From Puteibacter caeruleilacunae (GTDB lineage Bacteria > Bacteroidota > Bacteroidia > Bacteroidales > Prolixibacteraceae): DNA of 64,000 bases. The position numbers and the translations under genes are program-made. The stretch lies in contig SJCO01000006.1 of assembly GCA_005217565.1 (NCBI GenBank), positions 356,388 to 420,387 of the forward strand, given 5' to 3'. The notes under the pieces are model-generated. The model saw nothing but the letters and a program-made list of their open reading frames with translations, had not been told where the DNA came from and did no database searches. Below, piece by piece: positions 1 through 8,593 of this stretch (position 1 is its first letter; each line of letters begins with the position of its first letter).

Positions 1-74
1 TATTGGGGGTATATCATGATTGCTGTAACTCCAAAATTCCTGAAATAATATTTGGTATAGTTTCTATCAGAATG

Positions 75-114
75 ACACCTGTCAGCGTCGGGCTACACCT
101 ACGCTAACAGGTGT
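75..114. terminator. Strong hairpin, possible terminator
   Basis: A 14-bp stem (ACACCTGTCAGCGT pairing with ACGCTAACAGGTGT, one G-U type mismatch) closes a 12-nt loop. The following T-run is weak (TTTATTC), so it may be the end of an upstream gene outside the window or a 5'-UTR structure. Nothing else is recognisable in the first 219 bases. Confidence 0.5.
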
Positions 115-219
115 TTATTCTTGAGGATGATAAAATAAGTACTACAATAACGACAAGTAGAAACAAAACAGAGAGAAATTGGTTATTAATTAACCAATAA
201 GAGGAAATGAGAGAGGATA

Positions 220-1743
220 ATGAGTAAGGGAAAGAGGATTAATAAGTTTCGAAAGTTTCATAAATGGCCCGGAATAATCATCACATTGTTGGTGATTTTG
301 TTTTGTATATCAGGGGTTATCATGAATCATCGCGAGTTGTTTTCAAGAGTAGATGTTAATCGCGAATTATTGCCTCCAGGCTATCAATACAACAATTGGA
401 ATCTTGCATCAGTAAAATCAGCCGTTGCTTACGACAATCACTTGCTGGTTTATGGAAATATTGGAGTGTGGCAAACCGATTCTCTTTATTCAACCTTCAA
501 AGATTTTAATGCAGGTTTTCCTAAAGGCGTTGATCATCGAAAAGTGGAGTGTTTGTTGAAAACATCTGATGAACATTTAATCGCAGGAACGATAATGGGA
601 TTATATTCCCTGGGTAAAGATAATGATGAGTGGAAGCCTGTAGATATACCCGTTGAAGAGGAAAGAATTACCGATCTCATGGAACATGATGGGAAAATTT
701 ATGTACAAACCCGTTCTCATCTTCTAAAAACTGAAAACTTACAAGATTTTACGATTGTTGATATCCCGATACCTGCAGGTTATACCAATGAGGTATCTTT
801 ATTTCGAACATTATGGATGCTTCATAGTGGAGAGATTTGGGGAACCGCAGGGAAGATTCTTGTCGACTTGTTAGCGATATTGTTGATCTTCCTGTCCATC
901 TCCGGTATTCTTCATTGGATATTTCCTGGTTGGCTGCGACGAAGAAAGAAGCGCTCGAAAGATATTAACAATTTAAAAGGTTGGCGTAGCTGGAATTTAA
1001 GATGGCACAATAAGATAGGATATTGGAGCGTGGCGTTTCTAATTTTTGTAACGATAACAGGGATGTTCTTACGCCCACCTTTATTAATAGCAATCGCGTC
1101 ATCAACTGTAGGAAAGATTCCATATACCGAACTTGACAGTCCTAATCCTTGGAGCGATAAGTTGCGTCGTATCACTTATGACCATAGTACTCAACGCTTT
1201 TTGCTATACACTTATGATGGTTTTTATACAATGGATGAGGATTGCTCCGAGTTGAAAGTTGTTGATAATCAACCTCCAGTTAGTGTAATGGGGTGTACAG
1301 TGCTCGAAGAGGTTAAATCAGGAGGATATTTAGTAGGATCGTTTAATGGACTTTTCTATTGGCGACCACAAGATGGTATAATCATAAATGCTTTTACAGG
1401 GAAACCATGGGTGCGTCCAACTCGCCTAGGACCTCCTATATCTGATCATTTGGTCTCTGGTTTTATCTCCTATGGTGATGAAGGAGGAATTGTTTTTGAC
1501 TATTCACAAGGGGCCCAGAAAGTAGGAAACGGGCATATGATTCCTGCTGTAATGCCCAAAGAGATTGTTAATAACTCTCCGATGTCACTCTGGAATGTTT
1601 CCTTAGAAGTGCATACCGGGAGAATATTCGAACACCTGCTGGGGAAATTATACATTTTGTATGTCCCATTAATGGGCTTACTAATACTGACAGTGTTGAT
1701 AAGTGGTTTCTTTATTTGGTGGCTGGGATATCGAAAATCATAA
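220..1743 (+). CDS. PepSY-associated transmembrane (PepSY_TM) protein
   Basis: A 507-residue inner-membrane protein of the PepSY-TM type. These proteins are often linked to iron/siderophore uptake and flavin- or haem-based reduction; that role is family knowledge, not shown here. Visible: a first helix at about 14-35 beginning HKWPG, two helices at about 210-300 with the WRSWNLRWHNKIGYWS segment typical of PepSY_TM, and a last helix at about 475-503 preceded by GRIFEHLLGK. Two long periplasmic stretches (about 36-205 and 300-460) carry short strand-like, propeller-like repeats instead of an obvious PepSY fold. The stop codon abuts the convergent lipoprotein gene. Confidence 0.75.
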   Translation: MSKGKRINKFRKFHKWPGIIITLLVILFCISGVIMNHRELFSRVDVNRELLPPGYQYNNWNLASVKSAVAYDNHLLVYGNIGVWQTDSLYSTFKDFNAGFPKGVDHRKVECLLKTSDEHLIAGTIMGLYSLGKDNDEWKPVDIPVEEERITDLMEHDGKIYVQTRSHLLKTENLQDFTIVDIPIPAGYTNEVSLFRTLWMLHSGEIWGTAGKILVDLLAILLIFLSISGILHWIFPGWLRRRKKRSKDINNLKGWRSWNLRWHNKIGYWSVAFLIFVTITGMFLRPPLLIAIASSTVGKIPYTELDSPNPWSDKLRRITYDHSTQRFLLYTYDGFYTMDEDCSELKVVDNQPPVSVMGCTVLEEVKSGGYLVGSFNGLFYWRPQDGIIINAFTGKPWVRPTRLGPPISDHLVSGFISYGDEGGIVFDYSQGAQKVGNGHMIPAVMPKEIVNNSPMSLWNVSLEVHTGRIFEHLLGKLYILYVPLMGLLILTVLISGFFIWWLGYRKS

Positions 1744-2664
1744 CTCAGCCGTCTCTTTGCGTTTAATTTCCAAGAGATCTTTACAACTTAGTTTGTACAA
1801 TTGGCGGGTCTCGTTGGTTATTATCAAGTCATTATTGTTGACAAAGCAAATTGCTTCACACTGACCAGCACGAATTGGGAGCCATGATATTTTGCCTTCG
1901 AAGAATTTATCATCTTTGAAGTCCTCGAATACCCAGACTGACGTATAAGTTAATACTACCAGTTTTTTCCCATTTGGCGATATGTCTGCTCCTGTCACCA
2001 GGTTTTCAGTGTTAAAAAAGTCGAGATACGTAGGACGGTTGGTTTTACCTTTATCCAATTGATCAAAACGATAAAGGTCAGTGCCTCTGTTGCTTCTGTT
2101 TTTAGTGAGAATGTATAAATGACCATTAAAATGAAATAAAGCTTCGCAGTCAAAGTCAACCACTTTCTCCGGAAGATCTTCTTCTTTTGGGTATTTTACT
2201 TTGTACTTATCCCATTTCTTCTTGGATAAATCTTTATTCAAATCTTCTGGTTCTTCAATTTTGTAGATGGTAAGTGATTTTCTGGAATTGTGATTATTTC
2301 CCAAGTCAGCCACATAAATATTCCCTTCATCATCAGTTGTGATATCTTCCCAGTCGCTGTGTTTGGCCTCTTCCAGATTTAAGCCATCTTCTTTTCCTAT
2401 TTTCTCTCCACCATCTTTGGTCATCTTTACCGGAAAGATTCGTGCTTTATCACCTGAATCGTTATGTACCCAGTATATATTTCTATGTGATTTGCTTCTG
2501 GTAATCCCCGAACATTCACTAATTCGTTTATTCTCTAACGAAGCCCAAGGGATCAATTTCACTTGCTTCTGATCTGGAAAAATCAATGCAGGATCTCTTC
2601 GTTTAGCTGGAGTACTACACGATAGAAGAACTCCCATTATCATTAATATGATGGATAATTTCAT
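1738..2664 (-). CDS. Beta-propeller lipoprotein of unknown function
   Basis: A 308-residue protein with a lipoprotein signal (MKLSIILMIMGVLLSC, cysteine at 16). After it come strand-rich repeats such as SECSGITRS, NIYWVHNDSG, DWEDITTDDEGNIYVADLGNN and CEALFHFNGHLYILTKN. This pattern resembles SdiA-regulated or phytase-esterase-like propellers that sit at the cell surface or in the periplasm. No catalytic residues can be assigned. Its 3' end overlaps the convergent PepSY_TM gene by 6 bp (stops at 1738-1740 and 1741-1743). Confidence 0.7.
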   Translation of the reverse strand: MKLSIILMIMGVLLSCSTPAKRRDPALIFPDQKQVKLIPWASLENKRISECSGITRSKSHRNIYWVHNDSGDKARIFPVKMTKDGGEKIGKEDGLNLEEAKHSDWEDITTDDEGNIYVADLGNNHNSRKSLTIYKIEEPEDLNKDLSKKKWDKYKVKYPKEEDLPEKVVDFDCEALFHFNGHLYILTKNRSNRGTDLYRFDQLDKGKTNRPTYLDFFNTENLVTGADISPNGKKLVVLTYTSVWVFEDFKDDKFFEGKISWLPIRAGQCEAICFVNNNDLIITNETRQLYKLSCKDLLEIKRKETAEL

Positions 2665-2847
2665 GTTTCTTTTCTTGTTTATATTTCAGGAAGTGCTTTT
2701 GTGCAGCATGTTTCCGACATTAAAGATAGTCATCTTGAAGATAACCGGAATAGGAATTAAAGGATAATATCGATTTGATCTATCGGGGCATTGAAAAAAG
2801 TGATTGATAAATCGGACTAAAAAGTCTTTTAATGAACTATAAAAAGA

Positions 2848-2855
2848 TATTTTTG
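2848..2855 (+). promoter_or_regulatory. Candidate -7 box for the flavin reductase gene
   Basis: TATTTTTG matches the Bacteroidota -7 consensus TAnnTTTG and lies 51 nt before the start codon at 2907. No clear -33 TTTG is present. Confidence 0.4.
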
Positions 2856-2906
2856 TCTTAAATAAAGAAAACGGATGTTATCTAATAATAAATAAATCGA
2901 GAAAAT

Positions 2907-3569
2907 ATGACAACCACGATTGAAACGAACTATTATACAGTACAACAAGTAAGACATTTAACCGATCATGCCTTTGTGGTACGTGTTCCGCGTAACGGCT
3001 TTGACTTTAAAGCCGGACAGCATATGGTATTGGGGATGAAGGATGATTATCATACACGAGAGTATTCTATCTACAGTGGAGAAGAAGATGAGTTCCTGGA
3101 AGTATTGGTTAAGGAGGTTGAGGATGGTTACTTTTCTCCGAAACTTAAAAGTATAAAGCCAGGAGATGAGGTTGAGATACATGGACCGTTCGGTCAATTC
3201 GGAATCGATGAGAAGAAAAAAGCAGAAAAGAGACATGTATTCATTGCCAGTGGATCGGGTATCGCTCCCTTTCATAGTTATGTGGTTTCCCATCCCGATC
3301 TTGACTATACCTTGTTACATGGAGTAAGGAATAGTTCAGAGGCTTATGAGCGTGATGAATATGAGGATGGAAGATATGTGTTGTGTACCTCACGTGATGA
3401 GTCCGGTGATTTTCATGGTCGCGTAACTGGTTATCTGTCAAAGACCGATTTTGATAAAAATACTCACTTTTACCTGTGTGGAAATAGTCAGATGATCTTT
3501 GATGCACTTGAGATTCTTAAAGATAAAGGCTTCAAGAGAGATAGTATTTCTGCTGAGGTGTATTTTTAA
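2907..3569 (+). CDS. Ferredoxin-NADP+ reductase-like flavoprotein
   Basis: A 220-residue FAD/NAD(P)H oxidoreductase of the ferredoxin reductase fold, likely cytosolic. The FAD-binding barrel (about 1-100) contains REYSIYSG, the RxYS motif that holds the FAD. The NAD(P) domain (about 105-220) contains FIASGSGIAPF and ends with YLCGNSQMI and AEVYF, as in Fpr-type reductases. It probably passes electrons between NADPH and a ferredoxin or flavodoxin. It is monocistronic, with its own promoter-like element and gaps on both sides. Confidence 0.85.
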   Translation: MTTTIETNYYTVQQVRHLTDHAFVVRVPRNGFDFKAGQHMVLGMKDDYHTREYSIYSGEEDEFLEVLVKEVEDGYFSPKLKSIKPGDEVEIHGPFGQFGIDEKKKAEKRHVFIASGSGIAPFHSYVVSHPDLDYTLLHGVRNSSEAYERDEYEDGRYVLCTSRDESGDFHGRVTGYLSKTDFDKNTHFYLCGNSQMIFDALEILKDKGFKRDSISAEVYF

Positions 3570-3742
3570 TGGTAAAAGGTAAAAAGGATGAAAGGTAGGA
3601 CGAGTCAGAGTCTGTCTTCTATTAGCTTTCAGTGTTAAAGAACCGGGTAAGTCTGCTAAGTTTTAGCAAGGTGTGTCCTGACAAATAACAACGCGTATGA
3701 GGTTGTGACCTTACGTTCTTGCTCAAAAAAAAGTACAAAAAT

Positions 3743-3774
3743 GCTTCGATATTGTTTTAAACAACATAATTTTG
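3743..3774 (+). promoter_or_regulatory. Bacteroidota-type promoter of fni
   Basis: TAATTTTG at 3767-3774 fits TAnnTTTG; TTCG at 3745-3748 sits 18 nt upstream as an imperfect -33 box. The fni start codon is 20 nt downstream. Confidence 0.5.
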
Positions 3775-3794
3775 GGTAAAACTATCGGAGCATT

Positions 3795-4802
3795 ATGATT
3801 GATCGAAAGAAGGACCATATTGAATTAGCCTTGCAGTCCCGCGTATCGGCAAGCGAGAAAGATGAGCGCTTTGTTTATGAACCAGCGCTAAGCGGACATC
3901 CTGCTGATGATCTTGTTCCCTTTGAGTTTCTTGGAAAAACCATGAAAGTTCCCATGTGGGCATCCAGCATGACTGGTGGTACTGAGAAAGCTGGAGTTAT
4001 TAACAAGCGATTGGCTAAGGCATGTAATAAGTATGGCATGGGCATGGGATTAGGTTCCTGTCGCCAGATTCTTTTTGATCGTTCTCATTGGGCAGATTTT
4101 GATCTTCGCGATATCATTGGAGATGATCTTCCTTTTTATGCCAACATCGGGATTGCTCAGGTTGAGGAGTTATTAGAGAAAGATAATATCGATCCTCTAA
4201 TCAAGTTGGTTCAGGATCTTAGAACCGACGGACTAATCGTTCATATTAATCCTTTTCAAGAGTGGTTCCAGCCAGAAGGTGATCGTTATAATAATCCTCC
4301 GATACAAACGATAAAAGAGCTGTTAAAAGAAGTCAACTTCCCTGTTATCGTTAAAGAGGTAGGTCAGGGGATGGGACCTGAAAGTATAAGGGAATTGATG
4401 CGCCTAAAATTGGCTGCTATTGAATTTGGAGCTCTGGGAGGAACCAATTTCTCAAGATTGGAGTTGCTCCGTAATCCTGATCGTGATGCTCATTATAAGG
4501 GATTTCCCCTAATGGGACATACCGCAGAGGAGATGGTAAGGTATGTCAACACTGCACTTAATAATTATAAACACTATTGTAAGGAGGTAATAATATCTGG
4601 GGGAGTTGCAGATTTTCTCGACGGTTATTACTTGAATTCTATCTGTCAGGCTAATTCGGTATACGGGCATGCATATACTTTATTAAAATATGCAGAGGAG
4701 AGTTATGAGGCATTAGATGAATTCCTGGCAGTTCAGGTGAATGGTTATCGTATGGCAGAAACTTTTTTGGTAATAAAAGAGTTGGCTCACCGTCGCTTTT
4801 AA
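3795..4802 (+). CDS. fni: Type 2 isopentenyl-diphosphate delta-isomerase
   Basis: A 335-residue FMN-dependent enzyme that interconverts isopentenyl and dimethylallyl diphosphate in isoprenoid synthesis. Family signatures seen: IDRKKDHIELAL at the N-terminus, SSMTGGTEKAGVINKRLA (FMN phosphate region), GLGSCRQ, HINPFQEWFQPEGDR and the late EFGALGGTNFS and ISGGVADFLDGYY segments. The length is usual for the family. It may feed the polyprenyl-phosphate module about 3 kb downstream, but the genes are not co-transcribed by any visible sign. Confidence 0.93.
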   Translation: MIDRKKDHIELALQSRVSASEKDERFVYEPALSGHPADDLVPFEFLGKTMKVPMWASSMTGGTEKAGVINKRLAKACNKYGMGMGLGSCRQILFDRSHWADFDLRDIIGDDLPFYANIGIAQVEELLEKDNIDPLIKLVQDLRTDGLIVHINPFQEWFQPEGDRYNNPPIQTIKELLKEVNFPVIVKEVGQGMGPESIRELMRLKLAAIEFGALGGTNFSRLELLRNPDRDAHYKGFPLMGHTAEEMVRYVNTALNNYKHYCKEVIISGGVADFLDGYYLNSICQANSVYGHAYTLLKYAEESYEALDEFLAVQVNGYRMAETFLVIKELAHRRF

Positions 4803-4875
4803 TACATAACTAAGAGGAATGTTCGGTACATCTTTGCTATCTTTAAACCGAATTACCAATTAACCAATAAGCATT

Positions 4876-5709
4876 ATGTATTTTAAAAGATTATTCACAG
4901 TGATGCTGTGCATGCTTGCCATTGCTGTTTGCGATGCACAGGATTTGAAAAAAGAACTGGTGTGGAGTGATGAATTCGATTACAAAGGTTTACCAGATGC
5001 CAGTAAGTGGGACTATGAAGTGGGCTATGTTAGAAACAAAGAAGCTCAATACTACACGAAACAGCGAAAGAAGAATGCTTCAGTAAAAAAAGGGTATCTC
5101 ACCATTCAAGCTGTAACCGATAAGTTCAAGAATCCGGGATTTAAGGAAGGTTCAGATGATTGGCGTAAAAAAGATGAGTATGTGGCTTGTACTTCAGCAA
5201 GTATCATTACTGAAAAGTTAATGGGACAGCAATATGGTCGTGTGGAGGTGAGAGCTAAATTGCCTGCAGGAAAAGGTGTTTGGCCAGCAATTTGGATGAT
5301 GGGAACTGATCGCTCAAAAGTAGGTTGGCCTCGTTGTGGGGAAATTGATATTATGGAGTATGTTGGTAAAGATGCCAATACCATTTATGGAACCATTCAT
5401 TATGCCGATAAAGATGGTAAATATGGAAAGAATGGTGGAAATGTAAAGAAGGTAACTCCAACCGATGGTTTTCATGTGTATGCAATTGAATGGCATGAGG
5501 ATAGAATTGATTTCTTTTATGATGATACAAAATATCATACCTCATGGTTGAATAAGCTCCCAGAAGGAGCAGGTGATCGCTTCCGTAAACCTTTCTACTT
5601 GTTGATTAATTTGGCTATGGGTGGTAGCTGGGGAGGAGAAATCGATCCTGCAGTTTACCCTGTAGAATATATTATCGACTACGTTAGGGTGTATGATTTA
5701 AAAGAATAA
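4876..5709 (+). CDS. GH16 family beta-glucanase (laminarinase-like)
   Basis: A 277-residue secreted glycoside hydrolase with a signal peptide (cleavage near CDAQ, residue 22). The GH16 catalytic motif is intact: E156-I-D158-I-M-E161, where E156 is the nucleophile and E161 the acid/base. WSDEFDYKG near 31, GRVEVRAKLPAGKGVWPAIWM near 119-139 and NLAMGGSWGG near 250 are also typical. The likely substrate is beta-1,3(-1,4)-glucan such as laminarin. There is no carbohydrate-binding module and no type IX secretion C-terminal domain, so periplasmic or surface-free export is most likely. Confidence 0.93.
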   Translation: MYFKRLFTVMLCMLAIAVCDAQDLKKELVWSDEFDYKGLPDASKWDYEVGYVRNKEAQYYTKQRKKNASVKKGYLTIQAVTDKFKNPGFKEGSDDWRKKDEYVACTSASIITEKLMGQQYGRVEVRAKLPAGKGVWPAIWMMGTDRSKVGWPRCGEIDIMEYVGKDANTIYGTIHYADKDGKYGKNGGNVKKVTPTDGFHVYAIEWHEDRIDFFYDDTKYHTSWLNKLPEGAGDRFRKPFYLLINLAMGGSWGGEIDPAVYPVEYIIDYVRVYDLKE

Positions 5710-5718
5710 CCATACAAA

Positions 5719-5752
5719 CATGTAATCTCAGGTAGATGCCTGGGATTACATG
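5719..5752 (+). terminator. Terminator-like hairpin after the GH16 gene
   Basis: CATGTAATCTCAGG pairs with CCTGGGATTACATG around a 6-nt loop. The downstream T-run is weak (AATTATTT), so it may be a termination or mRNA-stability hairpin. Confidence 0.6.
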
Positions 5753-5978
5753 AATTATTTAAATCTCAAGACTGCTGATATCAACCGCAGTGTTTCCTAT
5801 TTTTTATATACTTCCTGCCAAAAGGTAAAATCATCCATAGAATAGACCGTGCTTTGCGTCAAAATTTGTAATTTGAGCAGAAACTAACTTAAAGGTCGTG
5901 GAAAAGGCTCTTACCCCGCAACAGGAAGTGGCTAATTCTACTAATTCTGTAATCTAAAAATCAATAAATCTATCAGCG

Positions 5979-7079
5979 ATGATGAAGATTGCTTTCGATG
6001 CTAAACGTGCTTTTCAAAATACCACTGGACTTGGAAATTACAGTCGTAATTTGTTAACGGCGTTGGCTCACACATATCCCGATAATGAATATTTACTTTT
6101 TGCACCAAAAATAACATCACAATACGATACATTCGAAAATCAGCAGGTAATTACACCTACCCGATTTTATGAGAAGATTATTCCTTCAATTTGGCGTACA
6201 CGCACTCAAATTGATCAGCTGAAGCAATTAAAACCTCAGATTTTCCACGGATTGAGCCATGAACTACCTATCGGTATTGAAAAGAGTGGTATTCGCACGG
6301 TTGTTACGGTACATGATCTGATCTTTATGCGTTATGGTGAATTATATGGACTGGTTGATCGAAATATATATGCACGGAAGTATGGAAGATCCTGTAAGGT
6401 TGCAGATAAGGTAATCGCCATTAGCAAGCAGACTAAGGCTGATTTGATGGAATATTTTAAAATTCCAGAAGAGCGTATAGAGGTGATTTATCAGACCATC
6501 GATCAACGGTTTTTTGATACTCCTTCACCTGTCGATGTGTGGAATGTTAAAGAAAAATACAACCTACCCGAGAATTTTATACTCAATGTAGGAACCATAG
6601 AAGAGAGAAAGAACCTGTTAAACCTTGTTAAGGCACTTCAGATTGCGAAGTGTGATTTGCCGTTAGTTGTAGTAGGGAAGCCAACTCCATATATGATGGA
6701 GGTTCAGAACTTTTTAAATACTGCATCTCAGCTTAGGGTTCAGTTTTTGCATAATGTCGACTTTCAGGAGTTGCTTTGCTTGTATAATGCTGCCAGTTTT
6801 AGTGCTTTCCCATCTATATTTGAAGGATTTGGTCTTCCTGTAGTAGAATCATTGGCAACTGGTACACCAGTGATTACATCCAATGTTAGTAGTCTTCCCG
6901 AGGCCGGTGGTGATGCAGCTGTTTATGCTGATCCATGGAATCCTGAGAGTATCGCAGAGAAAATTGATAAAGTTGCAGGTGATCCTGGTGATCTGACAAC
7001 TTTGAAGCAGCATGCTCAACAATTTAATGCCGATGCTTTTGCTCAGGGGGTAATGGACTTGTATCAGCGGATGCTTTAA
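5979..7079 (+). CDS. Glycosyltransferase family 4 protein
   Basis: A 366-residue cytoplasmic GT-B glycosyltransferase. N-terminal Rossmann domain: FDAKRAFQNTTGLGNYSRNLL holds the glycine-rich acceptor loop. C-terminal donor domain: NVGTIEERKNL and FPSIFEGFGLPVVES, where the paired glutamates form the EX7E motif of GT4 enzymes. The substrate is not predictable. It lies 41 bp before the HAD phosphatase gene on the same strand, so it may be transcribed with the polyprenyl-sugar genes. ATG at 5979 is followed by a second ATG at 5982; either could be used. Confidence 0.88.
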   Translation: MMKIAFDAKRAFQNTTGLGNYSRNLLTALAHTYPDNEYLLFAPKITSQYDTFENQQVITPTRFYEKIIPSIWRTRTQIDQLKQLKPQIFHGLSHELPIGIEKSGIRTVVTVHDLIFMRYGELYGLVDRNIYARKYGRSCKVADKVIAISKQTKADLMEYFKIPEERIEVIYQTIDQRFFDTPSPVDVWNVKEKYNLPENFILNVGTIEERKNLLNLVKALQIAKCDLPLVVVGKPTPYMMEVQNFLNTASQLRVQFLHNVDFQELLCLYNAASFSAFPSIFEGFGLPVVESLATGTPVITSNVSSLPEAGGDAAVYADPWNPESIAEKIDKVAGDPGDLTTLKQHAQQFNADAFAQGVMDLYQRML

Positions 7080-7120
7080 AGCAATAGAGTAGTTATTGAA
7101 ATAAACAAACGCTCAAAACC

Positions 7121-7702
7121 ATGACTATAGCCTTTTTCGACTTCGACGGGACGATTACTACGAAGGATACTTTTCTTCAGTTTATTCTGTTTGCTAAGGG
7201 GTACGTGAAGACAATTATTGGAGGTATTGTATTGTCGCCTGTGCTGTTTGCTTATAAAACAGGACTGCTGCACAATGGTCGAGCAAAGGAGCTGGTTTTC
7301 TCTTTCTTTTTTAAGGGATATAGTCGTGAGGCAATAAACAACTTAGGCGAAGCTTTTTGTCAAAATAAATTGCCTGAAATCTTACGTGATGAGATGATCG
7401 AAGCAGTAGAAAAACATCGCAAATCAGGAGACAAGATTGTGGTTGTTTCTGCCTCTTTTTCTATCTGGATAAAGCCATGGTGTGATGCTCGGCATATTGA
7501 TTTATTAACAACTGAAGCAGAATTGCATAATGATGTTATTACTGGAAAGTTACAGACTAAAAATTGCTTTGGAAAAGAGAAGGTTTTCAGGATTAAAGAA
7601 CAATATAATCTTGAAGATTACGATATAATATATGCATACGGTGATAGCAAAGGCGATGATGCTATGTTAGACCTTGCAGATATCAAAAAACGAATCAAAT
7701 GA
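7121..7702 (+). CDS. HAD-IB family phosphatase, partner of UbiA-type enzyme
   Basis: A 193-residue HAD-superfamily subfamily IB hydrolase. Motif I is D7-F-D9-G-T, motif II is VVVSASFSIW, and motif IV is YAYGDSKGDDAML. Its end overlaps the next start by 4 bp (ATGA at 7699-7702), so the two are translationally coupled. In mycobacteria a polyprenyl-phosphoryl-5-phosphoribose is dephosphorylated after the UbiA-family step; I infer this HAD enzyme could do that here. Other small phosphate monoester substrates are possible. Confidence 0.8.
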   Translation: MTIAFFDFDGTITTKDTFLQFILFAKGYVKTIIGGIVLSPVLFAYKTGLLHNGRAKELVFSFFFKGYSREAINNLGEAFCQNKLPEILRDEMIEAVEKHRKSGDKIVVVSASFSIWIKPWCDARHIDLLTTEAELHNDVITGKLQTKNCFGKEKVFRIKEQYNLEDYDIIYAYGDSKGDDAMLDLADIKKRIK

Positions 7703-8571
7703 TAAAAGCAATTATTAACCTGATAAAGCCCGATCATTTTGTCAAAAACTTATTCGTTATGTTGCCGCTATTCTTTGCGGGGCAATTTACTGAATCCGAC
7801 TTGGTATTTCAGGTATTAATTGCATTTGGAGCTTTCTGTTTGATGGCGGCTTCGGTTTATGTCTTCAATGATATTCATGATGTAACGGAAGATCGTAAAC
7901 ATCCTCAAAAGAAAATGCGCCCCATTGCTGCAGGGCTAATAACTCCTGCATTTGCTTATCTTCTCGATTTTATATTTACGATAGCCGCATTAGCAGTTGC
8001 TTATTTGGTGAATATGCAACTTGTCTGGGTGTTGCTCATTTATAAGGGACTGAATATACTATACACACTGGTATTTAAAAGCATTGCTATTTTGGATGTG
8101 ATGATCCTTAGTCTTGGTTTTGTATTGCGATTATATGCAGGAGCAGTTTCCACAGGTGTGGTTTTATCCGTGTGGATTATCGTCATGACGTTTTTATTAT
8201 CCCTGTTGATCGTGTTAGGGAAACGAAGGACCGACGTTATTTTCTTTGAAGAGAATAATGTAATTCTTAGAAAAGTAGTGAATGGCTATAATAGCGTTTT
8301 TCTGAATAACATTATGGTGATGCTTTCATCAATAATCGTGGTGGCTTATATCATGTATACTGTAGCTCCTGAGAGTATTGCCCGTATGAATACTGAATAC
8401 CTTTTTGTAACAGTCTTTTGGGTAATTGCTGGTATCCTACGATACTTGCAGTTGTTGTTTGTTAAGCATGAGAAAGATTCTCCGGTAAGGTTGTTATTGA
8501 AAGATCATCCCCTTAAGCTGATATTGCTGCTGTGGGGACTCAATTTTGTTTATTTCAGGTACCTAATGTAG
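7699..8571 (+). CDS. UbiA-family polyprenyl-phosphate phosphoribosyltransferase-like
   Basis: A 290-residue membrane enzyme with about nine helices. The first aspartate-rich site reads N57-D58-I-H-D61-V-T-E-D65-R-K-H68-P69-Q-K71-K-M-R74-P75. The HPxKxxRP extension is characteristic of decaprenyl-phosphate phosphoribosyltransferases (mycobacterial Rv3806c type) and not of quinone prenyltransferases. Predicted reaction: polyprenyl phosphate plus PRPP to polyprenyl-phosphoryl-5-phosphoribose. It overlaps the HAD gene and is followed 13-22 bp later by a polytopic membrane protein. A generic 4-hydroxybenzoate polyprenyltransferase annotation would be misleading. Confidence 0.82.
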   Translation: MIKAIINLIKPDHFVKNLFVMLPLFFAGQFTESDLVFQVLIAFGAFCLMAASVYVFNDIHDVTEDRKHPQKKMRPIAAGLITPAFAYLLDFIFTIAALAVAYLVNMQLVWVLLIYKGLNILYTLVFKSIAILDVMILSLGFVLRLYAGAVSTGVVLSVWIIVMTFLLSLLIVLGKRRTDVIFFEENNVILRKVVNGYNSVFLNNIMVMLSSIIVVAYIMYTVAPESIARMNTEYLFVTVFWVIAGILRYLQLLFVKHEKDSPVRLLLKDHPLKLILLLWGLNFVYFRYLM

Positions 8572-8593
8572 TCTATCTTAACTTGTGAGGAAT

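Noticed and set aside
176-206. AATTAACCAATAAG shared upstream of the genes at 220 and 4876
   Set aside because: A 14-nt AT-rich match in two leaders is weak; chance or leader composition explains it.
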